IMG/VR virus record: IMGVR_UViG_3300025767_000101
Location: 1 to 27,804 of that record
Source of the DNA: a virus
Direction: 5' to 3' (one strand)
Length of the DNA stretch: 27,804 bases
The notes beneath the pieces were generated by a model. The model ran no database searches, was not told the DNA's origin, and saw only the letters and a program-made list of their open reading frames with translations. The translations under genes and the position numbers were made by a program. Positions 7,933 to 16,612 of this stretch are shown here, in pieces (positions within the stretch are counted from its first letter, which is position 1; each line of letters starts with the position of its first letter).

Positions 7933-10326
7933 CTATCGTGTAATTGAGACGACATTTGAAGCGAACTCACTAGCCAATCTCACCCTGGGGTAACACACCC
8001 GCCTGGTGTTGCTGTCGCGTACCGGCTGCACCCCGTACTCTTTAGCGCGCAGCTTAAACGATGCCCCGAATTTCCTAAGCGACATAGGACGCATACTTTC
8101 GTCAGCGCACCACCGGCAGTAATCCGAATAGACAGATTGCGCCTCAACCAGGTTGTCCTCACCGCCGTCCCAGGACACATTGCTGTAGATCCACCGACCG
8201 ATGTCGTCGTTGTCCACCATGTAATCCTCGGTCGCTGCAGCCACAACTTTCGGTATCACCAGGCCATTCTCGGCCCACATGGCAGCCCCGTCGATCATCC
8301 AGGCCAGGATGCCTGGCATTTCCTCGGCGAGCTTGTCATCGAGCAGCGGATCCCTGGTCGTTGGCATAAAATCGAACGGCACAATGTGGATGCGTCGCTT
8401 GATCGCGTTGGTCACATTCTTGACCGATGGCGCGTGGTTGCTCGAAATCACCAGGGTAAACTGTGGATCAAAGCTAAAGAAATTGCCGTACAGCAGCCTG
8501 GCTTTGATTGTGTCACCACCAGTCATCAGCTTGATGCGCTGCTCATCCCATCCATCATCGTCGTCAGTTTCATCAGTACAGACGAAGCGCATGCCAACCA
8601 GGCCTGCCAGGTCGTTGGTCTGTTTCTCATGTCGTGACCGGGTAACCGATGATGCCGGTATGGTTGTGGAGTATTCCTGCCCCAAGGCTCTGAGGATCTG
8701 ACGCACAAACACGCCTTTACCGTTACCGCCAGGCCCAAACAAGAACGCAAACATCTGCTCACGACTGGTGCCCCATAGACAGTACCCGGCCAGGTGCTGC
8801 AGGTATGATCGCAGCTCGGTGTCTCCCTGGGTGATCTCGGTCAAGAAGTTATCCCAGACCGGTGTCTCCACTTCCCAGGCAGGAGCAACCGGGGTGATCC
8901 TGGACTGCCATAGCTCTGGCCGATGCTCCAGGCGTTGTGAGTCACGCAGATCGTACACCCCAATCGGTGTATTCAAGTGATGCGCAACCTGGTCGAACTG
9001 CTCAAGCGTACTGTTAAGCGTGCGCAAATTAGCACTGATCTTTAGCACCTGATCAACGGTTCGGGCCTTGCTGAGGTACATGGCCAGGCTCTCAGCTCTG
9101 CTGACAGGCTCGACAGTGCGCAGCGCACGACTAGCTTCCTGGTCCAAAAACCGACGACACAGATCGAACGCCTCACCGTTCTGATCGCGTGACCACCTCA
9201 TGCCGTCCCAAACAAACCACAGCCCGTGACCAGGCACTGACTTCAGCCTGGCTGCATGCTTCCTGGCAAAACGCTGCGCCAGGGCAGACTCGCTGAACAT
9301 TGCGAGCTGCACAGTCTCATCTTTTTCTGGTGGCTGCTCTGGTGCAGGCTCGGCTGAGAAATCCCAAGCCGGGTCGTAAACACCACGACGCTGCGCCTGG
9401 GCGTACAGCCAGGCCTTTCCGATTTCATAGGGCGGGTGCATGCGATCCCAGTCTGATGTGACCATCTCTGGGTTGTTGTCGCCTTGCTCCCACCGGCTGC
9501 ACCAATCGAGAAACAAATCCAGGCCGAGACCGGGGTCTTCTTGGGTTGCTGCTTTAATCGCGTAACCACATTGTATGTACGCCTCTCGATCTGGGTAGTC
9601 ATTCGGCAGCGACTTAACAATCGACGCGAGTTTATCCAGGTCGCGCTCGATCAGATCATCCTGGTCAACGCTGCCTCGATCCTTAGCGTTGCTGCCACTG
9701 ATCGCGATGACCTCATATCCGAACAGAGGCAGCAGCTCGGACAGCTCTTGGAAAAACGCATCAATCTCATCCTGGGTGATGACTGTAAGGCTATTAGAGT
9801 CACCAGGCATGTCCTCGATGCTGTAAGGTTTCTTGGTGATCGGGTGCGTGCCACTGACGATGTACTGCGCACCGTCGCCCAATGCTTCTACCAGGTGGAT
9901 CTCGCCCGTTGTGGTGTCAGCAAAGCGCAACCTGGTCGTGCGAATTTCTGACTCAGCCCGGTACATTACCAGGGCTTTTGGCGGTCTACCGACGCGCACT
10001 GGCCCTGGACCCAAAATCTTGTGAGCCAGGTCAACGATGTGAGGTGCTAGTTCTGGGTCGGTAATATCGACATCGATCCCTGGATACCTGGCTGCCTTCA
10101 GCCCGATGTTCGCACCGTCCACATCCCAGGTCATTACTTCCTGCCTGGACGGGGTGTGCTGCTGCCAGGGGTAACCGGCCCACCGGCCCATCTGATTTTT
10201 TCTGCCTGGTACTTTGCCTCGGCTTTTTGGTGAGATATTGCTGTTGTGTGACAGCTCTGCGTCTACTGGGATGACGCTGACCAGGTCAGTAAATCCCGCA
10301 TCAAATAAATCAATTCCTTTCATCAT
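7933..10326 (-). CDS. Primase-polymerase / SF3 helicase fusion (PrimPol-D5)
   Basis: A 797-residue replication protein with three modules. Residues 1-200 are an archaeo-eukaryotic primase (bifunctional primase/polymerase) with GIDVDITD (83-90), carrying the two metal-binding aspartates, VRVGRPPK (110-117) and SGTHP (158-162). Residues about 225-310 fit a primase C-terminal (PriCT) domain. Residues about 350-480 fit D5_N, followed by an SF3 helicase with Walker A GPGGNGKG (531-538), the acidic CTDETDDDD region after it, TLVISSNHAP, and an arginine-finger region AIKRRIHIVPF. It would melt the origin, unwind and prime phage DNA. It follows the polymerase gene by 3 bp. The first of two adjacent ATGs was chosen. 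All visible motifs are intact. Confidence 0.9.
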   Translation of the reverse strand: MMKGIDLFDAGFTDLVSVIPVDAELSHNSNISPKSRGKVPGRKNQMGRWAGYPWQQHTPSRQEVMTWDVDGANIGLKAARYPGIDVDITDPELAPHIVDLAHKILGPGPVRVGRPPKALVMYRAESEIRTTRLRFADTTTGEIHLVEALGDGAQYIVSGTHPITKKPYSIEDMPGDSNSLTVITQDEIDAFFQELSELLPLFGYEVIAISGSNAKDRGSVDQDDLIERDLDKLASIVKSLPNDYPDREAYIQCGYAIKAATQEDPGLGLDLFLDWCSRWEQGDNNPEMVTSDWDRMHPPYEIGKAWLYAQAQRRGVYDPAWDFSAEPAPEQPPEKDETVQLAMFSESALAQRFARKHAARLKSVPGHGLWFVWDGMRWSRDQNGEAFDLCRRFLDQEASRALRTVEPVSRAESLAMYLSKARTVDQVLKISANLRTLNSTLEQFDQVAHHLNTPIGVYDLRDSQRLEHRPELWQSRITPVAPAWEVETPVWDNFLTEITQGDTELRSYLQHLAGYCLWGTSREQMFAFLFGPGGNGKGVFVRQILRALGQEYSTTIPASSVTRSRHEKQTNDLAGLVGMRFVCTDETDDDDGWDEQRIKLMTGGDTIKARLLYGNFFSFDPQFTLVISSNHAPSVKNVTNAIKRRIHIVPFDFMPTTRDPLLDDKLAEEMPGILAWMIDGAAMWAENGLVIPKVVAAATEDYMVDNDDIGRWIYSNVSWDGGEDNLVEAQSVYSDYCRWCADESMRPMSLRKFGASFKLRAKEYGVQPVRDSNTRRVCYPRVRLASEFASNVVSITR

Positions 10327-10329
10327 GGC

Positions 10330-12255
10330 TCACTTTCTATATCTGTTCCCGCGCCAACCTTCAGCTGCGACAGGACATCCTGCAGCCCACTCTGGTGTCA
10401 CAGCCATCAGCTGCTCGACTTCTTTGAGCTGTCCAAAATCGATAGGCTGCTCGGTAAGGATTTCGTCATGAATGGTCGCCACTACCGGGTAACCGTGATC
10501 CTCAAGCCTGAGCATTGCTTCAACCAGGAGATCCCTGGCCACCGCTTGCACGATGTTTTCGGCCCATCGACCGCCATACATTTGTTGCTTTTCATATTTT
10601 CGGGTCACACTGTTCAGTCCAAAAAACATGAAAGTGTCGCGCATCCCCCAGGGCGTTTCGGTTTCTTCTATGGATGGTCTATGGTAGGTCAGATTCCTAC
10701 CCGACGGCAATGTCACCAACAGCCACGCGCCATCCTTTTGAAACCGAATACGGCCGATTTGAAATACCCGGCCTGGATACATCAATGCATTTTTTGAAGC
10801 GTTTTCCAGGTCATACCAAAACTTTTTAATGTGATTGTTCTCTGTTCGGTACACATCGATAATAACTTTCGCGTCAGCTTCACTCAGCTCGATGCCGATA
10901 CTTGTACAAGTCTGAGCGAATTTCGCCGCGCCCATGCCGTAACCACAGCCCAGGATCGCCATCTTCCCCATCTGTCTCTGATCTTTTGTGACCTCATCGT
11001 AGGTGCATTTGTAGATCTTCTGAGCCATGAGCTTGTACACATCCTGGCCCTGTTTGAACGCAGCAACCAGGTCAGCCTGGTCAGCAATCCAGGCCAATAC
11101 CCTGGCCTCAATTGCAGCAAAGTCAGCAGCGATAAAATCTTTACCGTCAGCAGCGACGATGCAGCTGCGCAGCAGATCAGAGATCACCTGCAGCGGTGGA
11201 CCGAAACACACATCGACCAGGTCAGCATCCCTGGACATCACAGCCGGGATTGCTTTCTCTGGGTTCGACAGCTCTGGTCGGGGTAAGTTTTGAGGCTGCA
11301 CCAGGCGACCGGCAAACCGTCCTGTCCTGGCTGCGCCTGCGTACAGCAGCGCGCCTCGGATGCGTTCGTTCTTACTTAGCGCGTCTCGCATTGCCTGGAG
11401 CTTGGCTGTTGATGTTTTGCCAGTCTCCATGCGCAGCTGCAGGATGCGTCGAGCCAGGGCATCGGTACGCGGATCGTCGATGTATGCTCGGACATTTGCT
11501 TTATCCAGGCTTTGGATCTGCACACCATGTTGACGCAGCCAGGTTACAATCCTGGCCGGATTTGTCAGCGAGGTACAAAACCCGCCGGTCAATTCGAACA
11601 GCTCGACATTCGCCTTGTTGGTGGCGTGCTCGACAACCTCAAGCGCAGCGTCCACCAACCACACATCAATGCCCAGGCCTCTGTCGTTCGCTACCTGGTC
11701 GAGCAGGAAAACCTTGCGCTCGATGTCGGACCAGGGTCGCAGCATCGACGCTATGGTGCGCTCAACCTCGACATCCTGGACGCAATACTCAACCAAACGC
11801 TGCACACGATCCGGTTCATCCCACCAGCTGTGCTTGCCGTTGACTGTTTTTCTAGGCCGGGCCATGCGCATCATCAAACGCTGCCCGTCCATATCCTTCT
11901 CCAAGCCCATGTTCAAAGCCAGGGCTGCTTGCTCCAAGGAGCTCGGCAGCGACATCAGTCTGGCCTGGGCAGCAGTACACCACCACTCATCCACACTGAA
12001 TTCGGGGAACCCGTATTTGGGCACCATAATATTTTCCCAGATCACGCGCTCAAACTGACTATTCCAGGCGCGCTTGGGCAGTGCCCAGTCAATGTCTGGG
12101 ATCTTATCCCCAGGCAGCCAGGTCTCAATTGGTCCATCGCCTACAGCATAGGCCATACACCAAACATCCGTATCCCGGTGCTCCGCATAGGCATAGGCTC
12201 CGGCTCGACGCAGATCACATGATGACCGCGTCTCGAAATCGATTGATATATACAT
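10330..12255 (-). CDS. Family-A DNA polymerase (Pol I type, 3'-5' exonuclease plus polymerase)
   Basis: A 641-residue polymerase. The exonuclease domain has DFET (6-9), AWNSQFE (63-69) and YCVQD (157-161). The polymerase domain has motif A DFAAIEARVLAW (D378), the O-helix segment RQMGKMAILGCGYG (427-440) and motif C IHDEIL (D597). There is no 5' nuclease domain, as is usual for phage enzymes of this class. It synthesises phage DNA with the PrimPol-helicase encoded just downstream. No Shine-Dalgarno sequence is visible because the 30 bp upstream is occupied by a terminator hairpin and its T-tract, so expression may depend on read-through or on a leaderless-type start. The ATG at 12255 gives a complete exonuclease domain. 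Confidence 0.93.
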   Translation of the reverse strand: MYISIDFETRSSCDLRRAGAYAYAEHRDTDVWCMAYAVGDGPIETWLPGDKIPDIDWALPKRAWNSQFERVIWENIMVPKYGFPEFSVDEWWCTAAQARLMSLPSSLEQAALALNMGLEKDMDGQRLMMRMARPRKTVNGKHSWWDEPDRVQRLVEYCVQDVEVERTIASMLRPWSDIERKVFLLDQVANDRGLGIDVWLVDAALEVVEHATNKANVELFELTGGFCTSLTNPARIVTWLRQHGVQIQSLDKANVRAYIDDPRTDALARRILQLRMETGKTSTAKLQAMRDALSKNERIRGALLYAGAARTGRFAGRLVQPQNLPRPELSNPEKAIPAVMSRDADLVDVCFGPPLQVISDLLRSCIVAADGKDFIAADFAAIEARVLAWIADQADLVAAFKQGQDVYKLMAQKIYKCTYDEVTKDQRQMGKMAILGCGYGMGAAKFAQTCTSIGIELSEADAKVIIDVYRTENNHIKKFWYDLENASKNALMYPGRVFQIGRIRFQKDGAWLLVTLPSGRNLTYHRPSIEETETPWGMRDTFMFFGLNSVTRKYEKQQMYGGRWAENIVQAVARDLLVEAMLRLEDHGYPVVATIHDEILTEQPIDFGQLKEVEQLMAVTPEWAAGCPVAAEGWRGNRYRK

Positions 12256-12256
12256 A

Positions 12257-12281
12257 CAAAAACAGGGGGCTTACGCCCCCC
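12257..12281 (-). terminator. Intrinsic terminator/attenuator between SSB and DNA polymerase genes
   Basis: On the minus strand GGGGGC-GTAA-GCCCCC forms a perfect six-pair G/C stem with a tetraloop, followed by TGTTTTTG. It starts a few bases after the SSB stop and ends two bases before the polymerase ATG. It should end most transcripts after the single-strand binding protein, giving high SSB and low polymerase expression, unless antitermination occurs. Confidence 0.8.
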
Positions 12282-12286
12282 GCTCC

Positions 12287-12853
12287 TCAGTTCAGCAGAT
12301 CGTCCAGATCTCCCGATGTTCCGTCCATGTCAGCAGCAGCTGACTCCAATGCGTCAAACTCAGAAGTGGCCGGTTTGCGACCGTCAATCCTTTGACCGTC
12401 TGCGAGTTTTTGGAGGTTGTTCAGCCCAAAAGCCACGCCTTTATTGCCGTTAGCATCGTAAGCATATGGTCTAAGAGAAGCCCGCACCCTAGCCCCAGGA
12501 TAAAGCTCATCAGGATCGGAAATCGTTCTTGGCTTGCCTGATGCATCAGCGTAACGATCAACCACACCAGGCGCAGCCTTGCTCTTAACGCGAATGAAAG
12601 TAGTGCCACTTCCATAGTTTTCTTCACCGTCTTTAAACGGCATGCGCGCTTGGCCCTTAGCAACCAAGTCTTTAAATTTGCCACCGAATCTCTCCTCACC
12701 TGCTTTCTGAGCAGCCTCGACCAACTCATTGAGGTCAGAGTCGCTTTCGAAAACTAGGGTGCAACTGTACTCCAATGTGCCCTGCATATTTGGTTTGGGC
12801 TCAAAGAGCTGTGGGTATGAAAGGATCGCCTCTGGCGTTATCAGATTACTCAT
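12287..12853 (-). CDS. Single-stranded DNA-binding protein, DUF2815 / Enc34-like
   Basis: A 188-residue protein with the DUF2815 layout: an N-terminal ITPEAILSYPQLFEPKP segment, a beta-rich OB-fold core (YSCTLVFES, TTFIRVKSK, GARVRASLRPYAYDANGNKG, VAFGLNNLQKL), and a disordered acidic tail ending SGDLDDLLN. The family is known from the phage Enc34 SSB, which coats single strands during replication; the acidic tail is the usual contact for partner proteins. A GAGGAA ribosome-binding site precedes the ATG. The gene sits between the DUF2800-type nuclease and the polymerase, the pairing typical of this replication module, and is followed directly by a terminator. Confidence 0.85.
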   Translation of the reverse strand: MSNLITPEAILSYPQLFEPKPNMQGTLEYSCTLVFESDSDLNELVEAAQKAGEERFGGKFKDLVAKGQARMPFKDGEENYGSGTTFIRVKSKAAPGVVDRYADASGKPRTISDPDELYPGARVRASLRPYAYDANGNKGVAFGLNNLQKLADGQRIDGRKPATSEFDALESAAADMDGTSGDLDDLLN

Positions 12854-12865
12854 TTCGTCATTTCC

Positions 12866-14008
12866 TCATTTATCAAAAAATTCAGATCCGCCTGACGCTG
12901 CAGGACGCTTGTCTGCTTCCGGGGCCAGGGTCAAACCACTGGATACGCGCTCGATGAACGCTTCCAGGTCGCCTTTGCCCACAACTTTTTCGAGCTGCGC
13001 AGGTGACTTGAGTTTCGTATCGAAAATTTCGTCACCAAATCCTTGGGCTTTGAGGCTATCAGTGACCTCAGCTTCAGATCGCCATTTGCGCATGGCTCTT
13101 TTTTCCACCAACTTATATCCAGGCACCGGGTTGCCGGAGTGCAGCCGTTTAAAGACCAGGTCTTTGACTGCCTTTACCCAGGCCTCGATCAGATCTGCCT
13201 GGTCCAGGACAGCCCCTAGCTGCTCATCAGTCATGTATGAAGGATGCTCAGGTGACTGAGGCTCCCCCTTAAACTCGACCTTTGCAGCTGCCAGGGCTGT
13301 GTCCATTAGACTTGGGCACACTGCCTTTGCCGGACAGAACCGACACCAGGAGCCAGGATTTGTTGGTGCATCAGCAGCCCTGGTAGCCTCAGCTGCTGCA
13401 AGCAGATCGGCTGCCCATACCATTAGGTCCGGGGCTTCAATAACATCAAAGCGAATTGGACCGTCAGCGTGAGCAAACCGTGGCTGCACAACGACCATCG
13501 CGACATGGTTCACTTCCCATTCGGGATGCGAAACCATCGTGGCCAGGCCATAGAAGCGCAGCTGTGGATTGTTCTCCACGCCCACGCCCACGCCCATACC
13601 ATGCTTATAGTCGATGATGGTCAGCAGCTTTTGTGTTGGTGAATAGATGACTGCGTCAGCTGTGCCAAACATTGGCTCAGGGCTGCCTAACGCATCCAGG
13701 GATACACGCTCCTCAATTAGGAGAATGTCATACTTTTGGATCCGCTCGCGTACCTCTCGGACATAATCGGCGACCGCCTCGGCCATCTCCCTGGTGACAA
13801 CGAAACCCTCTAGCTCCGCACCGATGAAATCGGTAGGCCAGGCATCGTTGTCCAGGAGAGTTTTTTCAGCCAGGGCGTGCGCAGCAGTTCCTTCTGCTGC
13901 ATGGATTGATGTCTCTTCCACAGGCACCTGTTCAGACAGGGCCACGCTTCCAGGACAATTCATCCATCGATATGCACCAGAGGCACCAAGCCTCGCATGA
14001 GCAGTCAT
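12866..14008 (-). CDS. DUF2800-type PD-(D/E)XK nuclease with Fe-S cysteines (Cas4/RecB-like)
   Basis: A 380-residue protein. The nuclease core shows an early EGTAAH (39-44), GTADAVI (D118), IIDYKHG (D133, K135) and NPQLRFYGL (Q149), which matches the RecB/Cas4-type active-site order. One cysteine near the N-terminus (C18 in MNCPGS) and three later (C222, C225, C231 in WCRFCPAKAVCP) form the usual four-cysteine set for an iron-sulfur cluster. It is expected to resect DNA ends for recombination, next to the SSB gene that usually accompanies it. It starts two bases after the stop of the 105-residue gene. The family name DUF2800 is from memory of this gene pairing. Confidence 0.85.
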   Translation of the reverse strand: MTAHARLGASGAYRWMNCPGSVALSEQVPVEETSIHAAEGTAAHALAEKTLLDNDAWPTDFIGAELEGFVVTREMAEAVADYVREVRERIQKYDILLIEERVSLDALGSPEPMFGTADAVIYSPTQKLLTIIDYKHGMGVGVGVENNPQLRFYGLATMVSHPEWEVNHVAMVVVQPRFAHADGPIRFDVIEAPDLMVWAADLLAAAEATRAADAPTNPGSWCRFCPAKAVCPSLMDTALAAAKVEFKGEPQSPEHPSYMTDEQLGAVLDQADLIEAWVKAVKDLVFKRLHSGNPVPGYKLVEKRAMRKWRSEAEVTDSLKAQGFGDEIFDTKLKSPAQLEKVVGKGDLEAFIERVSSGLTLAPEADKRPAASGGSEFFDK

Positions 14009-14010
14009 GA

Positions 14011-14328
14011 CTACTTACCGATGCGTTCTAAGACGATGGCGTAGTCTTCCGCTTTGAGGTCGCCGATACGCGCTGCGTCGAAATCCTTTAACAGATCTTT
14101 CAGTTTGGCCGGTCCATTATCCTTGCCGTACTGTGTCAACGCAGCTCGCACCTGGTCGAGCGTGGGAGCATCTGCATGTTCTGCGACAGTTTCCTGCGCA
14201 TCGTCAGCAGCTGCGACAACATCCTGGGCTTCAGCTTCAGCTGCAGGAGCCAGGAAAGCATCATTGAACCACTGGATTACTGCTGCCAGTTCCTGTGGGT
14301 TACGCGGTTTGATTGTAATTTCAATCAT
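14011..14328 (-). CDS. Small replication-module protein of unknown function (105 aa)
   Basis: A 105-residue protein: a short N-terminal strand-helix (MIEITIKPRNPQELAAVIQW), a central Ala/Glu/Asp-rich linker at residues 29-54, and a C-terminal domain with LDQVRAALTQYGKDNG and LKDLLKDFDAARIGDL. The 'LK-LL--F-A-R-xDL' ending recurs in small phage proteins encoded beside recombination genes and resembles a small helical nucleic-acid-binding module, but that is inference. It overlaps the helicase stop (ATGA) and lies two bases before the nuclease start, so it belongs to the same operon. Its role is unknown; an accessory to the helicase or the nuclease would fit. Confidence 0.75.
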   Translation of the reverse strand: MIEITIKPRNPQELAAVIQWFNDAFLAPAAEAEAQDVVAAADDAQETVAEHADAPTLDQVRAALTQYGKDNGPAKLKDLLKDFDAARIGDLKAEDYAIVLERIGK

Positions 14329-15623
14329 GTGAGTGTCCTCTCAACAATTTCATCAATTAGTCGTGTTTTGCGAGCGAGGGTCTCAGCGACCTGCTCATCG
14401 ATTGTCCCGGCAAGAGCCAGGTAAGTCCCCAGAACGGGAAATTTAGTCCCGATCCGATGACACCGTTTGATCGCCTGAGCGTTCTCAGCCGGGGTCCAGG
14501 ATGCCTCCATGAAGACCACGCGACTGGCACGCTGCAGGTTGATCGCAGTCGCACAGCTCTGCAGCTGCCCGACGAAAATTTGTGTCTCTCCTCCCTGGAA
14601 GCGTCTGATCTCCTCGCCTCTCTTGTGTTGAGGGGTGCTTCCATCTACAAATGAGAATTCATGCTTTAGCTGCTCTCGCACAATGCCCAAGGGTTCCCGG
14701 TGAATCCCGAAGACCACCACGGGTTCCTGCTCCGCTATCAAATTGATGTATTCAGCAGCTGCCTCGGCCTTAGCCAGGGCTGTGAGACGACGAAGCGTGG
14801 CGACATGAGGGATCAGGATGGCCTGGTCCTCTCCAAGCAGTGATTCTACATCCTCTAGTTCCGGGTGTTGCTCAAGCAGCTCTCGCACCCGGTTCAAATA
14901 TCTGCTGTCTGATTTGATCACAGCTGTTTCATGTCGCAGCGGTGGCAAATCTTTCAGCACGCGCTCGGTCGTTTCCCTGGCCATTACGCTGCGCAGCATG
15001 TTGACCAGGCGATCCTGGTTCTTATTGCTCACGATCTTGTCGCCGAATGGTGTCGCGACTGTGTGGCAGAACTGACGCACAAAGGATGCCTGGCTTGCTT
15101 CTGCGATGCTGCTCGGCCATAAGGCTCTGAGGTGTGTCCAGAGCTCGCCACTGTGATTGGGCATCGGTGTGCCACTCAGCAGCCACACGCGCTGCGCGCA
15201 GGAAGCGATGCAGTTTTGCATCCGGCACAGGTGACCGTAGATTACTTTGGTTCGCTTGGCCGTCGGGTTCTTAATGTAGTGAGCCTCATCAATAATCAGA
15301 ACATCCGGTGCAAAGTTCTGCAGCAGGGCTTTCTGTTTGACAGCGCGTTCGTAGCTGCAGATCACCACATCTGCCTGGGGGTAATCTTTTTTGCCGTCGA
15401 GCACCTGGACGCTGCGCTTGAAAAGCTGCCACTTTTCGAACTCAGCAGCCCAGTTATAGGTTGCGATTGCCGGGCAGATGACCAGGATATGACTCGCGCA
15501 CAATTCGTCAGCTGCGCGAATCGAGATCGGTGTCTTGCCGAGACCCTGCTGAAACGCAAGGAACCGCCTGGGTTGTTGGCACAACCAATCGACAGCCTTT
15601 TCTTGGTAGCCGAAGAGGTTCAG
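14325..15623 (-). CDS. SNF2-family (SF2) DNA helicase/translocase, probable CTG start
   Basis: A 432-residue ATPase. From the CTG at 15623 the protein reads NLFGYQEKAVDWLCQQPRR and on to GLGKT (27-31), then DEAH (112-115), LSGTP (149-153) and a C-terminal lobe with the arginine motif QAIKRCHRIG near residue 390. These are SNF2/SF2 motifs in order, on two RecA-like lobes without the large eukaryotic insertion. The only conventional start, TTG at 15584, would remove YQEKAVDWL, the conserved stretch before motif I that holds the adenine-contacting glutamine. The CTG overlaps the RuvC stop (CTGA) and has GGGGGTGA about four bases upstream. It probably remodels forks or protein-DNA complexes during replication and recombination. 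Confidence 0.85.
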   Translation of the reverse strand: MNLFGYQEKAVDWLCQQPRRFLAFQQGLGKTPISIRAADELCASHILVICPAIATYNWAAEFEKWQLFKRSVQVLDGKKDYPQADVVICSYERAVKQKALLQNFAPDVLIIDEAHYIKNPTAKRTKVIYGHLCRMQNCIASCAQRVWLLSGTPMPNHSGELWTHLRALWPSSIAEASQASFVRQFCHTVATPFGDKIVSNKNQDRLVNMLRSVMARETTERVLKDLPPLRHETAVIKSDSRYLNRVRELLEQHPELEDVESLLGEDQAILIPHVATLRRLTALAKAEAAAEYINLIAEQEPVVVFGIHREPLGIVREQLKHEFSFVDGSTPQHKRGEEIRRFQGGETQIFVGQLQSCATAINLQRASRVVFMEASWTPAENAQAIKRCHRIGTKFPVLGTYLALAGTIDEQVAETLARKTRLIDEIVERTLT

Positions 15624-16090
15624 ACATCACCCCCGCATGAGGCTATGAGAACGGCTTCAGCTCTGCCGTCGTCTTTTACCCTGGCAAATTGTATCGAGTG
15701 TTGAGGATACAGCTCTGCTGCGCGCTGCCGACTGCCGTCTTTACCGCCGGTCACGCGCATGCGTCGCTTCCATTCCTGGGGCGTTATAAATGTCACCGGC
15801 AGCTCCATGCCTGCGCACACACCCTCAATTATCCCGGCAGCTCGACCGAACGAAAACATGCTCGCAACACCTTGGCCAGGCATCGCATTGACCTGCTCGA
15901 TCAAAACCTTGTCCGGCTGCCACATCTTGATGATCTGAGCCAAAACCTGAGCGTGCACTTTCTTACGGTGCGACCGCCCGACCTGAAGCTCCATCGTCGG
16001 CATGTCGTGCAGCTCTATCAACTGCATCGAATCACCATCGATCATTGCGATGGCCCCGTTAATGCCAGGATCAACTCCTAAGATTTTCAT
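15620..16090 (-). CDS. RuvC-like Holliday junction resolvase
   Basis: A 156-residue RNase-H-fold nuclease. GVDPG carries the first catalytic aspartate (D7), VLIEQV the glutamate (E65), and KDDGRAEAVLIA the C-terminal acidic pair (D140/D141). MPGQGVASMFSFGRAAGIIEG is the typical RuvC loop-helix between them. Length matches the family. It would cut four-way junctions and branched replication intermediates before packaging. It starts in an ATGA overlap with the HTH gene and its stop overlaps the probable CTG start of the helicase, so these three genes are coupled. Confidence 0.9.
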   Translation of the reverse strand: MKILGVDPGINGAIAMIDGDSMQLIELHDMPTMELQVGRSHRKKVHAQVLAQIIKMWQPDKVLIEQVNAMPGQGVASMFSFGRAAGIIEGVCAGMELPVTFITPQEWKRRMRVTGGKDGSRQRAAELYPQHSIQFARVKDDGRAEAVLIASCGGDV

Positions 16091-16371
16091 AATTTGAGCC
16101 CTAATTTCTTGGCGATCAACTCGCGCTCTACGGCTTTTAAACTCATCCTCAGCCTGAGCAGCTGCTCACAACTATCCCAGACCGAGTGCAATGAGCGCAG
16201 CTGCTGCTGCTGCTGACGTTTGCCCGAGATAATTCTCCAAATAGTAGTACGGCTGACACCAGAATGATCCTCGATCTCTCGGAAAGTAATCTTCTCCCGT
16301 CGGCATTCCTGTAGCTTTTCGACGACTAACTGGGAAAGATCAGGAAATAATTTTTCGTTATCGCTACCCAA
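16087..16371 (-). CDS. Small HTH DNA-binding protein, first gene of the replication operon
   Basis: A 94-residue protein with a helix-turn-helix at residues 28-51 (ITFREIEDHSGVSRTTIWRI), where 'I-D-SGVSRTTIWRIISG' is a clear recognition-helix pattern. It is followed by five glutamines and a helical C-terminus (SLHSVWDSCEQLLRLRMSLK). It starts at TTG (16371), with AGGTG about 11 bases upstream; no ATG is available in frame before the HTH. Being first in the leftward operon and next to the divergent control region, it may regulate that operon and the rightward genes. A repressor or activator role is inferred. The glutamines are encoded by a CAG/CTG triplet run, giving possible length variation. 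Confidence 0.75.
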   Translation of the reverse strand: MGSDNEKLFPDLSQLVVEKLQECRREKITFREIEDHSGVSRTTIWRIISGKRQQQQQLRSLHSVWDSCEQLLRLRMSLKAVERELIAKKLGLKL

Positions 16372-16612
16372 AACTACGTTTCACCTATGCAACATTACAA
16401 TTCGGGGCATGATCTCGCAATCATATTTCGAAAACAAGGGTTGTACGGTAATTTATGACTAAAGGAGTCAAAACGGGAAAATAAGGGATTGACAGGGTCA
16501 AGCTAGGGACTGTTTAAACGATATTGGTGCATCTAGGCTGTAACGACAATTTACGGGACAGGAGCTTCTCAGGCGGGGTTTCTAAAAATGTTAGAAAAAA
16601 AAGGAGAATGCG
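16372..16612. promoter_or_regulatory. Divergent control region between leftward and rightward early genes
   Basis: This 241-bp gap separates the HTH gene (left) from the excisionase-like gene (right). Rightward, TTGACA (16489-16494) and TTTAAA (16513-16518) are 18 bp apart and make a plausible promoter. Around it, AGGG recurs at 16484, 16494 and 16505, about one helical turn apart. TGACT-AAAGG-AGTCA (16456-16470) is an inverted repeat and GTTTAAAC (16512-16519) is a palindrome at the -10 box. I found no convincing -35/-10 pair for the leftward operon, although one must start here. Confidence 0.5.

Noticed and set aside
16197-16215. CTG/CAG triplet run in the HTH gene
   Set aside because: Five glutamine codons are a short in-frame microsatellite; length variation is possible but nothing shows it is functional.
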